A stretch of DNA of 64,000 nucleotides, taken from assembly GCA_017853885.1 (NCBI GenBank), contig JAFMIR010000009.1:62001-126000 (forward strand), written 5' to 3'. Source of the stretch: Prosthecobacter sp. (GTDB taxonomy: Bacteria; Verrucomicrobiota; Verrucomicrobiia; Verrucomicrobiales; Verrucomicrobiaceae). Below the pieces are notes generated by a model that was given only the letters and a program-made list of their open reading frames with translations, ran no database searches and was not told the origin of the DNA. The stretch's first letter is position 1; every line of letters begins with the position of its first letter. The position numbers and the translations under genes were made by a program. This document shows positions 53,459-62,964 of this stretch, one piece after another.

Positions 53459-55123
53459 TCACCGACCATCCGACATGCCTGGCACACGAGGATCATGGGC
53501 GGGAAAGAAACGTTTCTGATGAATGTCCAAGTAAATCGCTTGGCAGGCACCAAAGCGAGTCGTCGGAGCCAGTTTGTGTCCGAGTTTTTCGACGTGCTGG
53601 AGCGTTTCCTCGCCAAAGGCTTTTTCAATCTTGAGTTCGTCTGGGTTCCATTGGTGATGAAAACGCGGCTCAGCTAGCGCAGCAGCGGGAAGCTGACCAT
53701 CATCGATGATGTGTGTGAGCAGCAGAAGGGTTTGGGTGATGATCGTGGGACCTCCGGCGGCTCCGGTGATGATGACGGGCTGCCCCTCTTTGAGCACGAT
53801 GGTGGGGCTCATGCTCGACAGGGGGCGTTTGCTAGGCGCGATGGCATTCGCCTCAGCTCCGACGAGCTTGAAGGCATTCGGAACGCCGGGCTGCACAGCA
53901 AAGTCATCCATCTCATCATTCAAAAGCACGCCGGTGCCGGGAATAACGACCTTGCTGCCGAAGGCCGTGTTGATGGTTTGATTCAGCGCCACCCAGTTTC
54001 CCTGCGCATCGGCGGTGCAAAGGAAAGTGGTATGCTTGCCAAAGATATCTCCTTCCCAATGCGGAGGCATGCCGTGGCCGGATACAGTGGCCGCGTGGTC
54101 GAGGTCAATCTTTCGAGCCAACTCAGCTGCGTAAGCGGGATCGACGAGGCCGCGCGGCACCTTGGCAAAGTCAGGATCCCCCAACCAGTGAGCACGATCT
54201 GCGAAAGCGAGCTTCATTGCCTCCGTGATGACATGAATACGGCTACTGGCGCGGAAGTGACGGATCGGAAAGTGCTCCAAGATGTTCAGGATCTGCGCCA
54301 CATGCACGCCACCAGAACTCGGTGGCGGCATGGTGATGAGCTCATAGCCACGATACTTTGAGCGAATCGCCTCACGCTCGGGCGCCCGGTAGGCTGCATA
54401 GTCCGCTGCGGTGATGATGCCACCATTCGCTTTCATCCATGCCTCGGTCTTTTGGGCAAATTCACCCTCATAAAACCATTCAATGCCATTTTTTGCGATG
54501 GCTCGATAAGTGGCCGCGAGATCTTTCTGCACGAGCCTCTGGCCCTTTTCCAAAGCTTTGCCGTTATTCTTGAGGAAGATGGCAGCCGTGGAGGAAAACT
54601 GTGCGAGCTTCGTGGCGGTGGCGGCAAGCTTGCGAGCGTAGAGCTCATCAATGGGAAAGCCCTGTTCTGCGAGATCAGCGGCGGGTAGCAGCACATCGGC
54701 GAGCTTGAGCCTGCCATGCTTCGATTGAGCTGCGGCGCAGGCTTTGAGATAACCTGGCACACCACTGGCGAGAGCACCAGTCTTGCTGGCCTCATCATCG
54801 ATCTTGCCATTGATCACATACATGTCGCGATGTGCCTTGGCGGGAGCCATTTCACGTCCGTCGAGACAAGTCACGGTGCCGTCTGCAGCCCGAATGACGA
54901 AAAAGCAGCCGCCTCCAATGCCTGAGTTATGCCCATCGACCACGCCAAGCGTCAAACCGGCTGCGATGGCCGCATCAATGGCATTTCCGCCTTTGGTGAA
55001 GGCATCCATACCAGCCTTCGTGGCCAGCGGATGCACCGTGGCGATAGCATGCGAGGCAAACGAGGCATCCTCAGCACGCAACAACCCTGAGAATAGCAAA
55101 ACCAGAGCGAGCAATCTTTTCAT
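53459..55123 (-). CDS. ggt: gamma-glutamyltransferase
   Basis: The 554-residue exported proenzyme has a signal peptide (MKRLLALVLLFSGLLRA). The heavy-chain part shows KGGNAIDAAIAAGLTLGVVD and NSGIGGGCFFVI. Autocleavage is expected before the Thr in GKHTTFLCTADAQGN, which becomes the N-terminal nucleophile of the small subunit. Further on are RPLSSMSPTIVLK and the oxyanion-type glycine pair in GAAGGPTIITQT. It hydrolyses or transfers gamma-glutamyl groups from glutathione in the periplasm. Normal length. Confidence 0.94.
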   Translation of the reverse strand: MKRLLALVLLFSGLLRAEDASFASHAIATVHPLATKAGMDAFTKGGNAIDAAIAAGLTLGVVDGHNSGIGGGCFFVIRAADGTVTCLDGREMAPAKAHRDMYVINGKIDDEASKTGALASGVPGYLKACAAAQSKHGRLKLADVLLPAADLAEQGFPIDELYARKLAATATKLAQFSSTAAIFLKNNGKALEKGQRLVQKDLAATYRAIAKNGIEWFYEGEFAQKTEAWMKANGGIITAADYAAYRAPEREAIRSKYRGYELITMPPPSSGGVHVAQILNILEHFPIRHFRASSRIHVITEAMKLAFADRAHWLGDPDFAKVPRGLVDPAYAAELARKIDLDHAATVSGHGMPPHWEGDIFGKHTTFLCTADAQGNWVALNQTINTAFGSKVVIPGTGVLLNDEMDDFAVQPGVPNAFKLVGAEANAIAPSKRPLSSMSPTIVLKEGQPVIITGAAGGPTIITQTLLLLTHIIDDGQLPAAALAEPRFHHQWNPDELKIEKAFGEETLQHVEKLGHKLAPTTRFGACQAIYLDIHQKRFFPAHDPRVPGMSDGR

Positions 55124-55159
55124 GCCAAGACGCTAGCCACGACACCGCGAACCGTCGAT

Positions 55160-55190
55160 AAAAAAACGGGAGCCTCTCCCGAGGCTCCCG
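55160..55190 (-). terminator. rho-independent terminator of Gfo/Idh gene
   Basis: CGGGAGCCTC (55167-55176) pairs perfectly with GAGGCTCCCG (55181-55190) around a four-base loop. On the minus strand it is followed by a run of seven T. It lies 22 bases beyond the stop of the upstream oxidoreductase. Confidence 0.9.
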
Positions 55191-55211
55191 CTGCGTGATT
55201 TTCGCGCTCGA

Positions 55212-56543
55212 TCAAACCTTCCAGTCGCCACGATACTCGCGGGTGAGCCACTTCGGATCACCACCACTCACGAAGGTGTGTGCGGCGGGGTTCCACTTGA
55301 GGTTGGCTCCATACCAATAGCCGAAGTTCATGAGGTGGCAGGCAATCGCGCTGCTGGCACCTACACTCGCAGTGCAAATGGGTTCTTTACGACTCTTGAT
55401 GCAGGAAATGAAGTCGGCGATCTGATCCTTGCTCTCATAGAGCGAGACTTTTTTGTCCTTGAGAAACTCGCGCTCTGCGAGGGTGTACTCGCGCTCAACC
55501 GAGGTGCCCGAGGTCTTGTCCTTGCCGTGGAACGCATGGATCTCTTTGCCGCCCATACTGAGGGCAAATTTGCCACGTCCGACATTCACCTCGCCTTCCG
55601 TGCCGTGGAAGGTGCAGCCGTGGCTGCCTTCCGCATGCGTGAGGACGGTGCCGCTGGCATAGATGAGCTGGCAGCCTCGCTTAGCATTTTCATAGTCAGC
55701 AGGCGCTTTAACCTCCACCGGACCGTTTCCATCCTCGCCAAGGCCCCACTGAGCAATGTCAATGTGGTGAGCACCCCAGTCCGTGATCATGCCCCCGCCG
55801 AATTCACGCGTATTGCGCCAGTTCGGAAAGACTTTGCTCTCGCCGATAGGGCAGAGCTCGTGGTTGAAGGGTGCCAGCGGGGCCGGGCCGCACCACATAT
55901 CCCAGTCGAGGCCTTCGGGCTTCGGTTCTTCAGGATACGCGTTCGGCTTAGCGGGATTGCCGATGGTAATGGTGATACGCTCAATCTTGCCGATAACGCC
56001 ATTGCGCACCAGTTCGCAGGCTACGCGGAATTCCTTGCTGGAGCGCTGCATGGAACCGGTTTGGAGCACACGCTTGTGTTTTTGAGTCATCTCCACAACG
56101 GAAACAGCCTCATGGATGTTGTGCGTGAGCGGCTTCTCGCAATACACATCCTTGCCATGGCTCAAAGCGCTATTGGTGATGATGGCGTGCCAGTGGTCCG
56201 GAGTGGCGATGCAAACTGCATCAATGTCCGCACGCTCAGTGATCTGACGAAAGTCACCAGTGGTCTCGCATGGCTTGCCGCTACCACCATTCTTCGCATA
56301 GTGGTCATCCACGCGCTTTTTGTAAAGGTCACGTCGTACATCATAAACATCACACACGGCCACAACCTCGACCTCGGGATACTGAAGAAACCTGCCGATG
56401 AGTCCGCCCATCTGCTTACCAAGGCCGATAAAGCCCATGCGGATCTTGCCGTTGGGCGATTGTGACCAAATGCGAGAGGGAAGAATGAAAGGTGCGGCAA
56501 TGCTGGCTGCAGCAGAGTGGATGAAGTGACGACGGTTATTCAT
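55212..56543 (-). CDS. exported Gfo/Idh/MocA-family oxidoreductase
   Basis: The ATG at 56543 gives 443 residues with a twin-arginine-type signal (NNRRHFIHSAAASIAAPFIL). The NAD(P)-binding Rossmann fold follows (RMGFIGLGKQMGGLIGRFLQ), with DAVCIATPDHWHA and the catalytic-region EKPLTHNIHEAV. The C-terminal alpha/beta domain has MITDWGAHHIDIAQWGLG. These exported relatives are abundant in Planctomycetota and Verrucomicrobiota and may carry bound cofactor for sugar oxidation. The frame continues to 56918, but that part lacks a signal and is discounted. Confidence 0.92.
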   Translation of the reverse strand: MNNRRHFIHSAAASIAAPFILPSRIWSQSPNGKIRMGFIGLGKQMGGLIGRFLQYPEVEVVAVCDVYDVRRDLYKKRVDDHYAKNGGSGKPCETTGDFRQITERADIDAVCIATPDHWHAIITNSALSHGKDVYCEKPLTHNIHEAVSVVEMTQKHKRVLQTGSMQRSSKEFRVACELVRNGVIGKIERITITIGNPAKPNAYPEEPKPEGLDWDMWCGPAPLAPFNHELCPIGESKVFPNWRNTREFGGGMITDWGAHHIDIAQWGLGEDGNGPVEVKAPADYENAKRGCQLIYASGTVLTHAEGSHGCTFHGTEGEVNVGRGKFALSMGGKEIHAFHGKDKTSGTSVEREYTLAEREFLKDKKVSLYESKDQIADFISCIKSRKEPICTASVGASSAIACHLMNFGYWYGANLKWNPAAHTFVSGGDPKWLTREYRGDWKV

Positions 56544-56636
56544 GAGTATGTGAGGTTGAGCTCCAAAGTGCTTGGCATTTACGATGCTGGCAAAGGCTTC
56601 CTTGCGCCCATGCATGCGCCATACGATGAAATCACC

Positions 56637-57158
56637 ATGAAAAGCCTGCTGCTGCCTGCTTTCTCCATCCTGCACCCGAGTTGCGCCGCGCCCCAAGCAG
56701 CGTCTTTGGCAAACGACCTCTACGCGGATCCTTGTCGCAACCAGCACCGCCAGAACATGCGTGTCCAGAGGCGCCAGCACAACCCATTGGCCTTCGAAAG
56801 CAGTTGGCAGGATGGCCAGGCCGGTACGCCGCGCCACCAGATCCAGAACGATCGTCGCCACAGTGCATCCCGCTTCGGCCGCAACAGCGACATGGCCTAC
56901 CACGATGGTTGCAATCAAGGCTACTCACCAAGCAACAGCAGCCAGAACCCGCTCAAAACGGACAGCATCTACCCGGAGTACATCCCCCGCCGGACGGATC
57001 AGGACACAAGTTGCCAACAAGGCTACGAGAATGGACTACGCGATCGCCTATCGGCGCGCGTAGCCGATCCTGCTGCGCATCTTGGGCGGTGCGATTCGTG
57101 GAAGCGCACCCATTTCGAACTTGGGCACTACGATGGCTACAACTCACTCTCCCCATGA
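56637..57158 (+). CDS. possible exported protein with Gly-Tyr repeats
   Basis: ATG at 56637 gives 173 residues. The start looks like a signal peptide (MKSLLLPAFSILHPSCAAP). The mature region is very polar, rich in Asn, Gln, Arg and Cys, and repeats a loose tyrosine-glycine motif (YHDGCNQGY, CQQGYENG, GHYDGYN). Such repeats occur in small secreted proteins of unknown role. Its 3' end overlaps the next gene by 26 bases in another frame. Frame and start are moderately supported. Confidence 0.5.
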   Translation: MKSLLLPAFSILHPSCAAPQAASLANDLYADPCRNQHRQNMRVQRRQHNPLAFESSWQDGQAGTPRHQIQNDRRHSASRFGRNSDMAYHDGCNQGYSPSNSSQNPLKTDSIYPEYIPRRTDQDTSCQQGYENGLRDRLSARVADPAAHLGRCDSWKRTHFELGHYDGYNSLSP

Positions 57159-58743
57159 ACGACAATCACACCCCCACAGGCCGTGGCGGCACTTTCTAGA
57201 ACCTGTGACATCTTCTGCTGACGACTTCCTTCACATCGCTGCCGATTTTCAACTCGGCAGCCTCGACACCGAAGCGCCTCATCCTCTTACCACGGATCTA
57301 TCCCGTCTCGCCTGCGAAAACCTCCCTAAGGCCCTGCGCCTGATGCGTGAGGTCGATCTGCTAGCTTTGAAGCGATTTGAAAACGCCCGCGAAGGACTCA
57401 TTGGCTTGGCCACAGCGATTGCTGACACATTGACGAAAGGCAAACGTGTCTATCTCTGTGGTTGCGGTGCCACAGGCAGGCTCTCGTTGAGCCTCGAAGT
57501 CTTTTGCCGACAGGGCGTGCTTCCCTGGCCGCATGAAGACAGCGTCCGCGCCTTCATGGCTGGTGGCGACCTCGCGCTCATCAAGGCCATCGAGACATTC
57601 GAAGACCATCCCGAGTATGGCGCAAGACAGTTGGAGGAGCTCGGTTTTGAAGATGGTGATCTTCTCATCAGCCCCACCGAAGGCGGCGAAACCCCATGGG
57701 TCATCGGAGCCACCGAACGCGCCACCGAACTCTCTAGTACGCCTCCGTGGTTCCTCTACTGCAACCCCGATGACGTGCTCGCCCGTGCCGCCGAGCGATC
57801 CCGCCGCGTCCTCGAAAACCCGCGAATCCGCAAGCTGAACCTAGCCGTTGGCCCCATGGCCATCAGCGGCAGCACCCGCATGCAGGCCAGCACCGTGCTC
57901 GAGGCCGCTATCGGCTTCGCTTTGCTCCACACTCAAAATCCCGCGAAAGCCTTCGACGAGGTCAAAAACCTCCAAAAGCTCATCGAAGCCCACGATGGAC
58001 AATTTCTCGCTCCCTTCATCGAACGAGAATCCGCGCTCTATGCCAAAAATGGCTATCTCATGTATGATGGCGGTCCGTTTGGCATCACCATCGTAACCGA
58101 TACCACCGAGCGTGCACCCACCTTCAGCCTCGCGCCCTTTGAGAAGCAGGACGATCCGCACGCGCCACTCTCCTGGTGCCATTTTTATCTACCCGACGCT
58201 CCTAACGCACTCACCGCTTGGCATCGCCTCCTCGGCCGTGAGCCACGCACGCTCGAATGGCCGGAAGTCCGCCACCTCGCCGGAGCCGAATTGTTGCATT
58301 GCTACGACATGTCACAAAACGTCGCCGCCATGCGCCAACGACGACTCGGCGGCATCGAGCAGCCGATTTTCACCCTTCGGGGCGGCGCAGGCCGAATCGA
58401 ATGGCATCTGGCTGACCATCACCACATCGAGACACTCGCCGCGCCGTTCTTTCACACGCACTTGATGCTCAAAATGTGGATCAATATCCACTCGACCCTC
58501 GTCATGGGCCGCATGGGACGCTACCTTGACAACCTCATGACGTATGTGAAGCCGAGCAACAACAAGCTCATCGATCGCGCTGCGCGCTACGTCCGCCTTC
58601 TCGCTGAAAAACGCACCTGCATCTTGCCGCCTTACGACACCACGATCCAAGCTCTTTTCGCCGAACGGGAAGTCATGCCCATTGGCGAGCCTATCGTGCT
58701 CAGGACGCTGAACCGATTGCTCGGCCAAACGGCCCAACAATGA
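57133..58743 (+). CDS. SIS-domain protein, MurQ/GCKR-like
   Basis: The ATG at 57133 gives 536 residues. A SIS fold carries the phosphosugar loop KRVYLCGCGATGRLSLSLEV, close to the MurQ (N-acetylmuramate-6-P etherase) and GCKR loop. A second family block reads AVGPMAISGSTRMQASTVLE, as in MurQ. The length is nearly twice that of MurQ (about 300), pointing to the two-SIS glucokinase-regulator type or a fused form. It could cleave or sense a sugar phosphate; activity is uncertain. No MurNAc transporter is adjacent. Confidence 0.8.
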   Translation: MATTHSPHERQSHPHRPWRHFLEPVTSSADDFLHIAADFQLGSLDTEAPHPLTTDLSRLACENLPKALRLMREVDLLALKRFENAREGLIGLATAIADTLTKGKRVYLCGCGATGRLSLSLEVFCRQGVLPWPHEDSVRAFMAGGDLALIKAIETFEDHPEYGARQLEELGFEDGDLLISPTEGGETPWVIGATERATELSSTPPWFLYCNPDDVLARAAERSRRVLENPRIRKLNLAVGPMAISGSTRMQASTVLEAAIGFALLHTQNPAKAFDEVKNLQKLIEAHDGQFLAPFIERESALYAKNGYLMYDGGPFGITIVTDTTERAPTFSLAPFEKQDDPHAPLSWCHFYLPDAPNALTAWHRLLGREPRTLEWPEVRHLAGAELLHCYDMSQNVAAMRQRRLGGIEQPIFTLRGGAGRIEWHLADHHHIETLAAPFFHTHLMLKMWINIHSTLVMGRMGRYLDNLMTYVKPSNNKLIDRAARYVRLLAEKRTCILPPYDTTIQALFAEREVMPIGEPIVLRTLNRLLGQTAQQ

Positions 58744-60495
58744 TTACATCCGCTCTGTCGTCTGGATGCCGAGGAGGCCGAGACCGGTCTTCAGGACACG
58801 GCTGGTGGCTTCGCAGAGGGTGAGGCGCGTGTTTTTCACAGCACCTTCAGCACGCAGCACCGGACATGCTTCGTAAAAGCTGTGATAGGTATTTGCGAGT
58901 TCGTAGAGGTAGTTCGCGAGCAGGTTCGGCCTGTGGTCGTCGAGAATATCGTGCGTGTTCTCGGCGAATTGGGCCAGTTTGAGGGCCAACGCACGCTCGG
59001 CAGGCTCGGTGATGGTAAGATCGTCCGTGAGCGTAACAGCACCTTCGAGCTTGCGGAAGATGCTGCGGGTGCGGACGTAGGCATTGAGCAGGTAGGGCGC
59101 GGTGTTACCCTGAAGCGAGAGCATCTTGTCCCAACTGAATTTGTAGTCGGTGAGACGGTTCTGGCTGAGCTCAGCATATTTCACAGCTCCGGTGCCGATG
59201 ATGCGGGCGATCTCGTCTTTTTCGGTGTCACTGAGGCCTTGGTCTTTTTCTTCGGCGGCGGTGCGTGCACGCTCGATGGCCTCATCGATGACTTCGAGCA
59301 GGCCCACGGTCTCGCCGCTGCGGGTTTTGAACATCTTGCCGTCCGGGCCCAAAATGCTGCCAAAGGCGATGTGAGTCATTATCGTGGTCACACCGCGACG
59401 CTGCGCGGTGGCGAAGACTTGGCGGAAGTGGAGCTGCTGCGGCGCACCGACGACATACCAGATTTCGTCGGCTTTCCATTCCTTCACGCGGTAGTCGATC
59501 GTGGCGAGGTCCGTGGTAGCGTAGAGGAAGCCGCCATCGCCTTTGCGGATGATGCATGGTGCGGCTTTCCACTCGTCCTTCTCTTTGATGAGGAAGGGAT
59601 CGTTCTCCGGCTTCACGCTGCCATCGCTGAAGACAACCGTCGCGCCGTCGCTGATCGTCGCAATGCCTTTTTCGAGCATGTCGGCCACCAGCGGAGCCAA
59701 AGCCTCATTGTAAAAGCTTTCACCAAGATAGTGGTCAAAGGTGATGCCGAGAGTGCGGTACACTTTTTCCAACTGCTCAAGTGTGAGGCGCACACATTCC
59801 TTCCAGATATCGAGATTCTGAGCATTGCCCTGCTGGAGCTTCACAAGTTCGCTTTTGCAAGTCTCCATAACAGCCTCATCGGCTTTCGCGGCGGCATTAA
59901 CAGCCTTGTACATGCTCACAAGTTCATGGATGGCATCTTTCTTGAGCGCGGCGTGGTCAAGCTGTGTCTTCCATCCGTGAATGATCATGCCGAACTGAGT
60001 ACCCCAATCGCCCACGTGGTTGTCAGTGATAACCTTGTGGCCGATGAAGCGTGCCACACGAGCCAACGAGTCGCCAATAAAAGTGCTGCGAATGTGGCCG
60101 ACATGCATCGGCTTGGCGATGTTCGGCGCGGAGAAATCGACAACGATGGTCTTCGGTTTCTCCACAACTGGAACGCCGGCTTTGTCATCCAAAACGATCT
60201 GAGAGAGGCGCTTAGCAAGCGCGTCGGCACTGAGCGTGAAATTGAGGAATCCCGGGCCATCGATGCTGGTTTTCTCGCATAGATCCGCAACGTCTAGCTG
60301 ATCCACGATCTGCTGTGCAAGTGCACGCGGATTTGCCTTGAGCTGCTTTGCCAAAACCATCGCCGCATTACTCTGATAGTCACCGTAGCGCGTGTCGGAG
60401 GCGATAACGACATTCGGAGTGAAGCTTTCAGGCAATTCGATGCGAGCTGCCGTGAAGGCAGCTTGCAGGCGGGACGTTAAAATAGCACGAAACAT
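58744..60495 (-). CDS. argS: arginyl-tRNA synthetase
   Basis: The ATG at 60495 gives 583 residues. Class I synthetase marks are the HIGH-type motif AKPMHVGHIRSTFIGDS, the ArgS-specific DNHVGDWGTQFGMIIHG, a KMSKS-equivalent loop (KMFKTRSGETVGL) and the DALR anticodon-binding C-terminus (AYVRTRSIFRKLEGA ... NLLANYLYELANTYHSFYEA). The longer frame to 60897 has no support. It ends two bases away from the convergent SIS gene. A leader repeat precedes the start. Confidence 0.95.
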   Translation of the reverse strand: MFRAILTSRLQAAFTAARIELPESFTPNVVIASDTRYGDYQSNAAMVLAKQLKANPRALAQQIVDQLDVADLCEKTSIDGPGFLNFTLSADALAKRLSQIVLDDKAGVPVVEKPKTIVVDFSAPNIAKPMHVGHIRSTFIGDSLARVARFIGHKVITDNHVGDWGTQFGMIIHGWKTQLDHAALKKDAIHELVSMYKAVNAAAKADEAVMETCKSELVKLQQGNAQNLDIWKECVRLTLEQLEKVYRTLGITFDHYLGESFYNEALAPLVADMLEKGIATISDGATVVFSDGSVKPENDPFLIKEKDEWKAAPCIIRKGDGGFLYATTDLATIDYRVKEWKADEIWYVVGAPQQLHFRQVFATAQRRGVTTIMTHIAFGSILGPDGKMFKTRSGETVGLLEVIDEAIERARTAAEEKDQGLSDTEKDEIARIIGTGAVKYAELSQNRLTDYKFSWDKMLSLQGNTAPYLLNAYVRTRSIFRKLEGAVTLTDDLTITEPAERALALKLAQFAENTHDILDDHRPNLLANYLYELANTYHSFYEACPVLRAEGAVKNTRLTLCEATSRVLKTGLGLLGIQTTERM

Positions 60496-60510
60496 GGGCT
60501 GCGGAGTTTG

Positions 60511-60540
60511 AATGACGAATGCAGAATGTCGAATGCGGAA
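60511..60540 (-). repeat. oriented leader repeat, copy upstream of argS
   Basis: On the minus strand ATTCGACATTC-tgc-ATTCGTCATT ends 15 bases before the argS start codon. Spacing and sequence agree closely with the dusB copy at 16137-16168. Confidence 0.6.
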
Positions 60541-60789
60541 TCGCCGGAGGAACCTGCTACCACTGAGTTGGGTTAGATGCCGCAACAACCCAGTGGAGAC
60601 GCCTTGCTTCTGACTGAGAGCCATGCTTGAGCTGAGCGTCATGAATGAACTCTTTTTTTTCAGTTCGATTGAATCATTCAAGCTGGCTTGAGCCGTTACC
60701 AGTCTATGTTCTCCACAAAAAGCTCCCAAGCCCAACCTGCCCCAGCCTCGATTCCTGCAAGAATTGAACACCGCCCAACACGATTTACC

Positions 60790-62961
60790 ATGCGCCACCT
60801 GTTCCTTCTTCCGCTCCTTGCCATCCCTCTCTACGGTGCCGAACCTCTCCCCGGCCATTCCGCTCATGGAGAAGCTTTCAACGAAGGCCCACGGCAAGCC
60901 GCCGTGCTCATTCTAGGCTACGGGGACGCGGTGAAGTTTCCGATCAGCACCAAGAACGCGGATGCGCAGAAGTTTTTCACGCAGGGCATCGGGCAGCTTC
61001 ACGGTTTCTGGTATTATGAAGCAGAGCGCAGCTTCCGCCAAGCCGCTGCGCACGATCAAGACTGCCCCATGGCCTACTGGGGCATGGCAATGGCCAACGT
61101 GAACAACGACAAGCGCGCCAAGGGTTTTCTCAGCAAGGCCGTGAAGCTCAAGGATAAGGCTTCCGCCCGTGAAAAGCAGTGGATCGCCATGCTCGAAAAC
61201 CTCTACAAAGACGACAAGCGAGACAAAAAGCAGCGCCAACTCGACTGCATCAGCGACCTCGAAACCCTCGTGCAGGAGGATCCAAAAGACATTGAGGCCA
61301 AGGCCTTTCTCGTCTGGCGCATCTGGTTTGGCAAAAGTGATGTGCCCATTTCCAGCGCCCAAGTCGTCGATGCCATGTTGGATCAAATCTTTGCCATCCA
61401 GCCAAATCATCCGGCGCACCACTACCGCATTCATCTTTGGGATGACCGCAAACCCATCCGCGCTGTGACCTCCGCCGCGCAGTGCGGCCAAGCCGCCCCC
61501 GGCATCGCCCACATGTGGCACATGCCCGGTCACACTTACTCGAAGCTGAAGCGCTTCGATGATGCGGTGTGGCAGCAGGAGGCCAGCACACGCGTCGATC
61601 ATGCCTACATGATCCGTAGTTACATCCTGCCGGATCAAATTCACAACTATGCGCACAACGAAGAGTGGCTCGTGCGGAACTTCAATGAACTCGGACGCGC
61701 CAAGGATGCCATCAGCCTCTCGAAGAGTCTTATTGGCAATCCACGTCATCCTTCCATGAACACACTCGACAAATCCGGAAGCTCTGCCAGCTACGGCCGC
61801 ACCCGCCTCATCGAGACACTCAGCAAATGGGAGCTGTGGGATGAGTTGAAGACCTTCACCAGCGTGCCGGCAGAAGATCCCGGCCATGACATCACGCGCC
61901 TCCGCTCAGCAGGACTCGCAGCGTATCACCAAAACAACCTCAAGGCACTTTTCGAAACACTCAAGAGCCTCGAAGGCATTCAACTGCCCAAACCCAAAAT
62001 GTCGGACAAGCCAGAGAAAGCCCAAGCTCCCTCGAAAAAAACAACGGAAACCCAAAAACCCGACGACAAGGCTAAGGCGATCTCCGAGATCAAATTGCTC
62101 ATTGCGCTCTTATCCCCCAAGACCGCTAAAGAAAGTCCAATCAAGCTCCTGGAGGCTCTCAAAGAAAGCGACATCCCAAAAGACCGCCAGGCCCGCTACT
62201 GGCTCAAGCTCAACGACAAAATCAAAGCTGCCGAACTCGCCAAAAACCTCCCGCAAGATCTCGCGGGCTCCATTGCCAAAGCGGAGATCCTTCAGGCCTC
62301 AGGCAAGGCTGACGAGGCCAAAAAAGCCTTCGACGACGTCCAAAAACTCGCCTTCGCCATGGATCGCGATCTTCCGGCCTTCAAGCGCCTCACCACCACC
62401 TTTGCCAAAGATGCCAACTGGCCTGCCGCTGCACCAAAACGCACCGACTCCGGCGTGCGCCCAGACTTGAGCAAGCTCGGCCCCATACACTGGCATCCAC
62501 CCATGGCTCCCGTGTTCGAAGCGCTCGACCTCGATGCAAAGCCCGTCAAGAGCACCGAATTTACCTCGAAGAAACCCACGCTTTTCCTATTCTACCTCGG
62601 CCACGAATGCGGCCACTGTGTCGAGCAGATGCAGGCCTTCGCCAAGGCTGTCGCAGACTTTGAAAAGGCAGGCATCCAGCTTGTCGGCGTCACCATCGAA
62701 CCGAGTCCTGTAGCCAAAAACCTGCGAACAAAGCTCAGCCTCAAAAAAGACCAGCCTCTCCCCTTCCCCATCCTGTGTGATAGCAGCCTCGAAGCCTTCA
62801 AAAAAGTCCGTGCCTACGATGACTTTGAAAAAGAAACCCTGCATGCCACTGTCCTCATCGACACCAAGGGCCGCCAACGCTGGCAGGACATCAGCTACAT
62901 CCCTTTCAGTGATACCAAGTTCATGCTCAAAGAGGCGAAACGCCTGCTGAATCTCGATTGA
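60790..62961 (+). CDS. exported TPR-thioredoxin-like fusion protein
   Basis: The ATG at 60790 gives a signal peptide (MRHLFLLPLLAIPLYG, then AEPLPG) and 723 residues. The first two thirds are helical TPR-like repeats (QKFFTQGIGQLHGFWYYEAE, PMAYWGMAMANVN, IAHMWHMPGHTYSKLKRFDD). A Lys/Pro-rich linker lies at about 405-430. The last 150 residues are an AhpC/TlpA-type thioredoxin fold with the redox pair Cys607-Cys610 (GHECGHCVEQ). It is probably a periplasmic thiol-redox protein that docks on partners through the TPR part; the substrate is unknown. Confidence 0.85.
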   Translation: MRHLFLLPLLAIPLYGAEPLPGHSAHGEAFNEGPRQAAVLILGYGDAVKFPISTKNADAQKFFTQGIGQLHGFWYYEAERSFRQAAAHDQDCPMAYWGMAMANVNNDKRAKGFLSKAVKLKDKASAREKQWIAMLENLYKDDKRDKKQRQLDCISDLETLVQEDPKDIEAKAFLVWRIWFGKSDVPISSAQVVDAMLDQIFAIQPNHPAHHYRIHLWDDRKPIRAVTSAAQCGQAAPGIAHMWHMPGHTYSKLKRFDDAVWQQEASTRVDHAYMIRSYILPDQIHNYAHNEEWLVRNFNELGRAKDAISLSKSLIGNPRHPSMNTLDKSGSSASYGRTRLIETLSKWELWDELKTFTSVPAEDPGHDITRLRSAGLAAYHQNNLKALFETLKSLEGIQLPKPKMSDKPEKAQAPSKKTTETQKPDDKAKAISEIKLLIALLSPKTAKESPIKLLEALKESDIPKDRQARYWLKLNDKIKAAELAKNLPQDLAGSIAKAEILQASGKADEAKKAFDDVQKLAFAMDRDLPAFKRLTTTFAKDANWPAAAPKRTDSGVRPDLSKLGPIHWHPPMAPVFEALDLDAKPVKSTEFTSKKPTLFLFYLGHECGHCVEQMQAFAKAVADFEKAGIQLVGVTIEPSPVAKNLRTKLSLKKDQPLPFPILCDSSLEAFKKVRAYDDFEKETLHATVLIDTKGRQRWQDISYIPFSDTKFMLKEAKRLLNLD

Positions 62962-62964
62962 AGC

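Noticed and set aside
55278..56465. 395-codon plus-strand frame opposite the Gfo/Idh gene
   Set aside because: The minus strand encodes a clear oxidoreductase with conserved motifs; the plus frame has no recognisable domain.
58882..60282. 466-codon plus-strand frame opposite argS
   Set aside because: argS has both class I synthetase signatures; the other strand is a mirror frame.
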